A stretch of DNA of 5,529 nucleotides from CAYHSW01 sp964431075 (GTDB lineage: Bacteria > Patescibacteriota > Microgenomatia > JAMCZE01), in contig CAYSID010000031.1 in the NCBI GenBank assembly GCA_964431075.1, forward strand, positions 1 to 5,529, in the 5' to 3' direction. Position 1 is the stretch's first letter; every line of letters begins with the position of its first letter. The translations under genes were made by a program, and so were the position numbers. Positions 4,571 to 5,529 of this stretch are shown here, in pieces. Below the pieces are notes generated by a model that was given only the letters and a program-made list of their open reading frames with translations, was not told the DNA's origin and ran no database searches.

Positions 4571-5529
4571 GTGAATAAAATTCTTTTTTTAACAATTCTT
4601 ACCCTTTTGGCTCTATTATTTAATGGTTATATCTACTTTGATCGGGTGTCACAAATAACAAGGCAGTTGAGAATTGAGAATAAAGAGCTGAGAACTGAAA
4701 AAGAAAAACTTTTAACCGAGGACCAACGACTGATAAATCTTGATTTGAAAAACAGAATCGCGACCAATGAAGCGGTTTTGAAATCTACGATTAAAAATTT
4801 TGAAAGTTACCAAGATTTAAACACCAATAAATTCGACAAAGAGTTTGCGGCGATTTTGGCGGACTTAGCTGATTTGTTTCCATCCTCGGCCGAAGCTAAA
4901 CTCGCCAGTTTTTCGGCTTTAATAAAAATTGAGAGGGAAAAGGGGTTGGCGGTTAAGCGTGAGGGATTGGTTGCTGTCCCGGTCATAAACACCCCTCCAG
5001 ACAACGGGTATCGAAGGCAGGTGGTAAACGGGTTTACCGTAGACATTGTCAGCGCCGATTTAAACTCAACGCGGGTAGTTGTAGAGACGGCCTCGGAAGG
5101 GGATTGCCGGGATAATTGCCCGGTACTTCCTCTGGCCGAGATGGTCGCCCGGGCCGGGGGGTACGCCGGTATCAACGGCACTTATTTTTGCCCTGCCTCG
5201 TACCCCTCCTGTGCCGGAAAAACTAACTCATTTGATTTATTGGTAATGAATAAAAATAAAAAATATTTTAATTCGGATAATAATGTTTATTCTACTAATC
5301 CGGCGGTGGCCTTTTACGGCAACACCGTGCGGTTTATGGAACGGGCCTCCGATTGGGGGCGGGCTACCGATGTGGACGCGGTTTTATCCAACTTTCCTTT
5401 GTTGTTGCTAAACGGCCAAATAAAATTTTCGGGTGATGGGGATGCTAAACACGGGGGAAAAGGCAACCGCAGTTTTATCGCCGGACATGACTCCAAGGCT
5501 TACATTGGGGTGATTTACAACACGACTGT
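4571..5529 (+). CDS. Membrane-anchored NAGPA-domain phosphodiester glycosidase-like protein, 3'-incomplete
   Basis: The frame is open from GTG 4571 to the window edge (319 codons seen). It opens with a signal-anchor helix (about 4-22, after K3). A charged coiled coil follows (about 27-80), including a near-duplicated heptad LRIENKE/LRTEKEK. From about residue 150 comes a domain resembling NAGPA (N-acetylglucosamine-1-phosphodiester alpha-N-acetylglucosaminidase-like; formerly DUF2233). Its marks are GGYAGINGTYFCP (196-208), FPLLLLNGQI (275-284) and GNRSFIAG (298-305). The domain would sit outside the membrane and act on envelope or exported polysaccharide; bacterial substrates are mostly unknown. 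Four cysteines (C179, C183, C207, C214) could form disulfides. The start is GTG because an in-frame TAA lies at 4559-4561, no other start codon intervenes, and the membrane helix follows at once. No Shine-Dalgarno is visible. Divergent from the four-helix-bundle gene. Confidence 0.87.
   Translation, partial: MNKILFLTILTLLALLFNGYIYFDRVSQITRQLRIENKELRTEKEKLLTEDQRLINLDLKNRIATNEAVLKSTIKNFESYQDLNTNKFDKEFAAILADLADLFPSSAEAKLASFSALIKIEREKGLAVKREGLVAVPVINTPPDNGYRRQVVNGFTVDIVSADLNSTRVVVETASEGDCRDNCPVLPLAEMVARAGGYAGINGTYFCPASYPSCAGKTNSFDLLVMNKNKKYFNSDNNVYSTNPAVAFYGNTVRFMERASDWGRATDVDAVLSNFPLLLLNGQIKFSGDGDAKHGGKGNRSFIAGHDSKAYIGVIYNTT

Noticed and set aside
4807..5496. Minus-strand frames opposite the NAGPA gene (4807-5181, 5314-5496)
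   Set aside because: The plus-strand frame carries a membrane anchor and recognisable NAGPA motifs across both intervals; the minus frames have low-complexity Ser/Thr/Pro composition typical of shadows.
1..5529. Alternative genetic code with UGA as glycine
   Set aside because: TGA ends two genes at sensible positions (880-882 and, on the minus strand, 933-931), and no in-frame TGA interrupts any recognised protein.

Overview
The window is a compact, roughly 45% GC bacterial segment with eight protein genes and almost no spare DNA. The gene set is an over-long nucleoside-diphosphate kinase, a single-chain M16 peptidase, a DUF4143-type AAA ATPase, a free-standing four-helix-bundle (S23/IVS-like) protein with the 'suffix' C-terminus, and a membrane-anchored NAGPA-type glycosidase. 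Together with very short intergenic gaps and leaderless starts, this fits Candidate Phyla Radiation / Patescibacteria (Microgenomates- or Parcubacteria-like). That placement is inference from gene style, not from a marker gene. TGA is used as a stop (ends of the 670-882 and 931-2067 genes), so the UGA-to-glycine code of Gracilibacteria/SR1 is not indicated.

Layout. 1-882: three small plus-strand genes: an unrecognised 117-residue protein (possibly 5'-incomplete), an 83-residue predicted lipoprotein, and an unrecognised 70-residue protein. The last two each have their own promoter. 931-2067 (minus): AAA ATPase with a C-terminal PD-(D/E)XK-like domain. 2143-3959 (plus): M16 zinc peptidase and ndk, overlapping by 22 nt and probably cotranscribed from one promoter. 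3956-4516 (minus): four-helix-bundle protein, converging on ndk so tightly that both stop codons lie in one TTAA. 4571-5529 (plus, runs off the window): GTG-started protein with a membrane anchor, coiled coil and NAGPA phosphodiester-glycosidase domain.

The strongest pattern is in the control regions. Every gene here that begins a transcription unit with visible upstream DNA has a sigma-70-like -10 box directly against its start codon. In five of six cases exactly six bases separate the -10 from the ATG/GTG, which puts the canonical +1 on the first base of the start codon (leaderless mRNA). Only the operon-internal ndk has a clear Shine-Dalgarno site. This rule moves the M16 start to 2143 and supports the GTG start at 4571.

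Two structures deserve follow-up. An imperfect 24-nt copy of the M16 promoter/start region lies on the far side of the ATPase gene (886-909 versus 2128-2151), as if that gene had been inserted with duplication of the M16 start. Three tandem 9-bp repeats sit inside the 54-bp gap where two divergent promoters interlock (4533-4559). No RNA gene, CRISPR array, insertion sequence or convincing intrinsic terminator was seen, and no stretch of 300 bases lacks a gene.
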